Assembly: GCA_001953115.1 (NCBI GenBank)
Contig: LSSL01007796.1
Coordinates: forward strand, 1-14,114
From: Smittium mucronatum
Lineage: Eukaryota > Kickxellomycota > Harpellomycetes > Harpellales > Legeriomycetaceae
DNA: 14,114 nucleotides
Direction: 5' to 3'
Shown: piece by piece, positions 9,329-14,114 of the stretch
How the letters are laid out: each line of letters opens with the position of its first letter
Position numbering within the stretch: the first letter of the stretch is position 1
The notes under the pieces: model-generated
What the model was told of the DNA's origin: nothing
Seen by the model: the letters and a program-made list of their open reading frames with translations, nothing else
Database searches by the model: none
Translations under genes and position numbers: made by a program

Positions 9329-9688
9329 GACAGTTTTTTTAATTTAATTATATGGCTGGTTCTTTTTTATTCTAGATTACTTTATCTATAAAAAAAATAA
9401 GCCAACTCGAAATTTAATACTTTTTCTAGTAATTTAAAGTTTTAGTTAATAGATTCCATAATTTTTAAGCGCCAAAAAAAAAATTGCACCTAAATTGCCA
9501 ATTATAGCCACCTTAGATGTATATTGGATTTTATTTTAGCTACATGCGGTTCAATTAACCCTTTAAAGTTAATTAATTAGGAAAGCAGTAAAAATTTATA
9601 GCGAATCTTTTGCATTCGGAGAAACCCCAATTTAGCAACTTTGGAATAATTTATCACTATATAAATTATTAGATTAAATATAACGGCT
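9329..9688. other. Non-coding centre of the MITE-like element
   Basis: This 360-bp centre has no open frame worth reporting and no similarity that I can see to transposase. It is slightly richer in G+C than the flanking desert (for example GAGAAACCCC near 9618-9627). It contains a small dyad GGTTCAATTAACC (9549-9561). Confidence 0.5.
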
Positions 9689-9828
9689 AAATAAAAAGAT
9701 TTCTCATATTTTGTTTATGAATACGGAATATTTAAGGAATTTTACTGGCCAAAAAATAAAATTTGTGTATAACCGCATATTATGTGTATAATTGCCTAAT
9801 TTTGTGTAAAAACACGTAGTTTTGTGTA
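9689..9828 (-). repeat. Right inverted arm of the MITE-like element
   Basis: It is the reverse complement of the left arm, extended by one motif. TGTGTA occurs at 9764, 9783, 9803 and 9823, spaced 19, 20 and 20 bp, each embedded in a similar TTTGTGTATAA-like context with variable sequence between. The regular spacing, close to two turns of the helix, would place proteins bound to each copy on one face of the DNA. Confidence 0.7.
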
Positions 9829-10068
9829 TAAATAACTAATTTATCTGCTTGCTTATAAAGTTTTTGAAGAAAAAGAATATTTACAAAAGTATGGCTAATT
9901 TTAATATTTTTATTAAAAGAAGTTTAAGAAAGAAAACTTGAGCGTATTGAATTTTTATACTGAAATGAACTTGTCTTTTTTATAATATGCTGAAAAGAAG
10001 ACACCTTTTATATGTATTTTGATATTGTCACTTTTGTATCTCTGTATTGCTTTACTAAGAACTCAATG

Positions 10069-10614
10069 ATTTCTTCTATTTAATACTCATAAATATTGCT
10101 ATTTTACTGCCACTGTTTCGTTTTAATGGAATGTTTCAATATATCTTCAATATAACCCAACCTGAAATTTATGGCCTTTTTTGGAATATTTATGGATTTT
10201 TTGATGAATTTAAGTATATAAATTTACTATTTCTATGTTCTATTGGTCACTTTTTGTATTACTTCAATATCTTTTTATAGTAAAAATATGTTATGTATAT
10301 CACTAAAATCTCCATTAATATGGAATATGTTTCATTTGATATATATTCCTTCACGTAAATACTTTTGATCAAGTCATGATATACTCCAAATTTAGGGGAA
10401 AATTTAGAGGCGGAAGATATTTTTTAGATTTTTATAACTTTCTTAATTGGAAATATTCTAGTTTAATACATGAAAAATTGGATACTCAGAGGTAATTTTT
10501 TTATATATATGAAAAATACACTCTTTATGATTTTTGCTAAAATCTTATAATAATCCATAAAAAATTTAGGCATAATCAAATTAATAATATTGGAAATTAT
10601 TTAACCCGGGTTTT
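10069..10614 (+). repeat. Left arm of a perfect 546-bp inverted repeat
   Basis: Every base from 10069 to 10614 is complementary to 14114 down to 13569 (paired positions always sum to 24183). I compared the arms line by line and found no mismatch or gap. At 10615 the first difference appears (C against T), GATTC then matches, and similarity fades within about 20 bases, so the inner boundary is sharp. The outer boundary cannot be placed because the partner arm reaches the end of the window. No open frame, tRNA or known transposon motif is visible in the arm. The inner end carries the 10-bp palindrome AACCCGGGTT at 10603-10612. Perfect identity implies recent origin, gene conversion, or an assembly artefact. 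Confidence 0.97.
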
Positions 10615-13568
10615 CGATTCTTTTACCCAAAAAAAATTATTTGAATTTATAAAATAAATTTTCGACAACTCTTTTTAGAAAATTAACTTTTATTTAATTT
10701 TTATCGACCGATTTTATTTATTTCTCCATTAAAGTTGCCGAAATATTATTTTATTTAGCCTTATTATTTGTCATAATAATAATAAATTACCCATAAAAGA
10801 TTATTTTTTTTATAAATCCAGTTTTTTTTCCATTTAAAATTAAAATTTACTATGCATACTATTAAAATTTAACTTGTATTAAACGAATAAAAATACAAAA
10901 AAAGTCTTAATTATTATATTTTTTATAAATATGGTAAATTGTATAATAAATTTTTTATAATTTCGGACAAGTATTAAATTATTTCAAATAGACATACAAT
11001 ATGATATATATAATTTAATTACTTTTAAATTTAAATATTTGAACAAATTATCACCTTAAAAATATTTGAAATCCATAAATAATTTGAATTTTTTATATCT
11101 ATGATAATCCTGCTACTAATCCAAAACTAATTCAAATATCCATCATAAGTAAATCATTTCAAGGTCAGTTATATAACCTAAATTCCTCTGCTTTAAATTA
11201 TATCTATTTTTTATATCTAGTTTCGATTATAACTAATGCAAATTAATATATTTCCCATTTCGCATATTTTTCAGTAGACCTATTATTTATCCAACCTACT
11301 AGTTAATTTAACTTACTATTTTTCTGCTTATAATTGGAGTATTTAATGTATCATATAAATTCGAATCAAAATAATTTAGACTTTACACACCTATAAAATC
11401 GCATATCAGATCTTGTAAATATTAAAAAAATTATTTATTCAAAATTCATATATTTTTTAACTAATTTCTTAATTTACCCAATAATGCTACGTATAAGCAA
11501 TGAAAATAATGACAAGGCTCAAAATTTTTGAAAATTGGATGCATCAAATGATGTTTTTTTTTTCTCTAAATTAGATCCATCCAAACTACATCGGGATTAA
11601 AATCTTAATTAAAAAAATTTATTTTGTAATCGAATGCTTTTAAGAAGTTTTAGAATAAGACGAAAATTTATGTGTATTTTTTTAAAAAACTCTGTATTTT
11701 TAAATTCTATAAAGTTTTTTTCATTTTATGAATTAAAATATAAAAAATAAATTTTTTATTTTTTTAACCATAAATTAAGATTAATATAATTTTATTTCAA
11801 TATATTTACTTGATTTTTAATTTCTAAATCGCGTAAAAATATATTATTTATGCTTATTTTTAATTTGGCGATATATATTAAAAAAAAAAAGTTAATTTCT
11901 GTATTAAGTTAACCACGTTAAAAATTCAGCCACATCTTTATTTAAATAGTCTAAAAATCTAATAGTTAATTTAAAATAACTTATGTATTTTATTAATTAT
12001 AATAGTTCAAAATATTAGCTTTTTCAAAGCCCTGAGGCTTTAATAATTATCGTAATTAGAATCTGGAAATTAATTTCATGTAAAAATAAACTTTATCATA
12101 ATTATTTTTCGCATAAAAGTGTTTTTAATTAAGGTAACTTCTCTTAAAAATATAATTAAAAATAAGAAGAAAAAGAAAAATAAGATTATAAAATACACTA
12201 TTCTAACTAAAATAATATACTTTTATGGAATAATTGCTGTGTACCTTTGGAAAAATATTATATCTAACAACTGAACGATCCCAAATCCCTGGAATTGATT
12301 CAAGTAGGATGTATTAAAAAGTTTACGTTCAAACATGAACTATACTCTTTTTTTAAAAAAAAATTTCATTGAATCTATTGAGCTCCTATGAAAAGATTAA
12401 TTATAACTGGATTAATAAAATTCGGATCATAATCAAAGTGAAATTTTTTGAAAATGTTTTGTTAAAAACGATTTTTAGATGATGAAATATCTCTGACTCC
12501 CTAGTGCTATAATTTTATGTTAGAAAATTTTTCATATTGTTTTTAAAAATCGTTTAATACCGTTTTTAGATAGATAACCTCTGGAATAAATGTACTCAAA
12601 ATCTCTGTGTTCTGTCTCATTTACACTAAACCAAGAATAATTTAGTTCTATATTGATTTTAAATAGTATACTTCATAAATAAACTACCAAATCCTCTAAA
12701 AAACAACAAGTTATTTCGCTCATAGGGATATTTTTATCTTAAAAAAGGAAATTTAATTTAAAAAAATATATTTATATTTCCAATATAATATACAGTTATA
12801 TAATTGGAGAAACATTAGTCATGGCTTCTCTCAGACAATATAAAAATAAACACAGGAATCTTTCAAAATCTTAAGTTTTATTAATAAAGATTAAAGCAAT
12901 TAAAAGAAATAGAGAAAAAATATTTTTAAAAAACATAATAATTCCGTGTTTCAATGGAAGCCTAAATAAGATAATTTAAATTTAAATCATTCAAATATTC
13001 CCTAATACAAATATTTATTAATTATAATAGTGATTAACTTCGAAATATTCTAAAAATATTACATAAATAAAATATATATTTTCTTAATTTAAATTTTCTG
13101 AGAGTTGCAAAGATTTTTTGAACACAACTCGTATGTAAGTAATTTTATTGGCAGGATTTATATTTGTCGAAATTTAATAACTTAAAAACTATTATCCAGT
13201 CCAGATTAAAAAGGTTCAAGGATAAATTTAAATCCTCTCATTTTATGACTATTTTATTTCAAATTTGAACCAAATTTTTAATGGAAAAAGATTTCATATA
13301 GTATAATTCATGTTTAAATTTAAATTGGATGATTCATACAAAATATTAATAAATTATATTATCATATTTACTTTAATATAAAAAGAATTAATACTATCAA
13401 TGATATTAAAGACTTATAATCTGAAAAAATTGGCTAAAAATCATATCTTTATTGTAAATAACACATATTTACATTTTCTACCCTGATAAAATTACATATT
13501 ATAAGTTAAAATAAATGATTTTATAATGAGTACTCAAAAAATATACATATTTTTGGCTAAACGAATCA
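10615..13568. other. Spacer between the large inverted arms (A+T-rich, no gene)
   Basis: This 2,954-bp segment has no open frame of about 70 codons and no RNA gene that I can see. It resembles the deserts elsewhere in base composition. If the arms are the ends of one mobile element, the expected transposase or polymerase gene is absent or too decayed to recognise. Two slightly G+C-richer patches (about 12240-12310 and 12480-12640) show no coding pattern. A reading with reassigned stop codons was tried and not supported. Confidence 0.6.
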
Positions 13569-14114
13569 AAAACCCGGGTTAAATAATTTCCAATATTATT
13601 AATTTGATTATGCCTAAATTTTTTATGGATTATTATAAGATTTTAGCAAAAATCATAAAGAGTGTATTTTTCATATATATAAAAAAATTACCTCTGAGTA
13701 TCCAATTTTTCATGTATTAAACTAGAATATTTCCAATTAAGAAAGTTATAAAAATCTAAAAAATATCTTCCGCCTCTAAATTTTCCCCTAAATTTGGAGT
13801 ATATCATGACTTGATCAAAAGTATTTACGTGAAGGAATATATATCAAATGAAACATATTCCATATTAATGGAGATTTTAGTGATATACATAACATATTTT
13901 TACTATAAAAAGATATTGAAGTAATACAAAAAGTGACCAATAGAACATAGAAATAGTAAATTTATATACTTAAATTCATCAAAAAATCCATAAATATTCC
14001 AAAAAAGGCCATAAATTTCAGGTTGGGTTATATTGAAGATATATTGAAACATTCCATTAAAACGAAACAGTGGCAGTAAAATAGCAATATTTATGAGTAT
14101 TAAATAGAAGAAAT
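13569..14114 (-). repeat. Right arm of a perfect 546-bp inverted repeat (cut by window end)
   Basis: It is the exact reverse complement of 10069-10614, with no mismatch. The last base of the window is still inside the match, so the arm continues or the source sequence ends here. The inner end carries the palindrome AACCCGGGTT at 13571-13580. A transcript crossing both arms could fold into a 546-bp perfect double-stranded stem with a loop of nearly 3 kb. Confidence 0.97.

Larger units (their letters stand above)
9209..9828. mobile_element. MITE-like non-autonomous element with inverted arms
   Basis: Two inverted arms, 9209-9328 and 9689-9808, align base for base without a gap (paired positions always sum to 19017), with about 14 differences in 120 by hand count. 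The centre of 360 bp is non-coding. Each arm carries TGTGTA-type motifs (TACACA in the left arm) at 19-20 bp spacing; the right side has one extra copy at 9823-9828, so the true end may lie there. Words AGATAAA (9179-9185) and TTTATCT (9840-9846) also mirror each other further out, so the element could be as long as 9179-9846. Size, inverted arms and lack of coding sequence resemble a miniature inverted-repeat transposable element with subterminal transposase-binding repeats. No target-site duplication could be defined, and the family is unknown. The roughly 12% divergence of the arms indicates an old insertion. Confidence 0.55.

Noticed and set aside
9764..9828. The 19-20 bp spaced motifs as a CRISPR-like array.
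   Set aside because: The repeat core is only about 6-10 bp, the copies lie in inverted arms of one element, and the host is eukaryotic. Subterminal binding repeats explain them better.
12466..12555. An inverted pair AAACGATTTTTA (12466-12477) and TAAAAATCGTTT (12544-12555).
   Set aside because: Twelve mostly A/T bases 66 bases apart are within chance expectation for 14 kb of this composition; the interior shows no further pairing.
13960..14079. A 39-codon standard-code open stretch in the right inverted arm that reads like the tail of a protein.
   Set aside because: It is short, has no ATG-led frame or recognised motif, and such stretches are common by chance here. It is mirrored exactly in the left arm, so duplication gives no independent support.
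12241..14114. A continuous protein-like translation in the frame beginning at 12241 if TAA and TAG are read as Gln and TGA as Trp.
   Set aside because: About 52 of 624 codons are stop triplets, about the chance level for this composition. A neighbouring frame over 12362-12490 looked just as protein-like. G at codon positions 1, 2 and 3 was 15, 11 and 13 in 13801-14100, without the excess at position 1 expected of coding DNA.

Overview
The window is a very A+T-rich stretch of eukaryotic nuclear DNA (hand-counted sample lines run from about 75 to 87% A+T) with almost no recognisable genes. The only certain genes are two cytosolic-type tRNA genes in its middle: tRNA-Phe(GAA) at 6630-6702 and tRNA-Leu(CAA) at 6707-6788. 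Both have textbook internal A and B boxes, neither encodes its 3' CCA, and the anticodon arm of tRNA-Phe is eukaryotic in type, so a bacterial or organellar origin is unlikely. The organism cannot be named. A large, gene-poor, extremely A+T-rich genome would fit several protist and fungal groups (for example some microsporidia, anaerobic gut fungi, dictyostelids or ciliates), but nothing here decides among them.

Layout. 1-6180 is A+T-rich sequence with no supportable gene; it holds homopolymer runs, a striking 15-C tract at 2582-2596, short microsatellites and small palindromes. 6181-6800 is the functional island: base composition rises, there is one 70-codon open frame (6247-6459, doubtful), a G+C-rich hairpin inside that frame (6401-6429), a second hairpin (6543-6563), then the two tRNA genes only 4 bases apart and a single T5 terminator after the second. 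The pair is therefore probably one dicistronic RNA polymerase III transcript. 6800-9100 is again empty of genes.

9100-9850 holds a short non-autonomous transposon-like element. Two imperfect inverted arms of about 120 bp (9209-9328 and 9689-9808, about 88% identical by hand count and aligned without gaps) flank a 360-bp centre. The arms carry a TGTGTA motif repeated every 19-20 bp, as expected of reiterated protein-binding sites. Just outside the left arm lies a tRNA T-arm-like hairpin with a perfect B-box match.

10069-14114 is a large inverted structure: a 546-bp segment at 10069-10614 is repeated, inverted and without a single mismatch, at 13569-14114, around a 2,954-bp spacer. The right arm runs into the end of the window, so the true arm length is unknown. 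Neither arm nor spacer contains a convincing coding region. The perfect identity suggests a recent inverted duplication, the long terminal arms of a mobile element, or an assembly artefact at a sequence end.

The scarcity of reading frames is judged with the standard genetic code. I tested by eye whether reassigned stop codons would reveal genes in 12241-14114 and found no support (see rejected items), but a full-length test needs computation.
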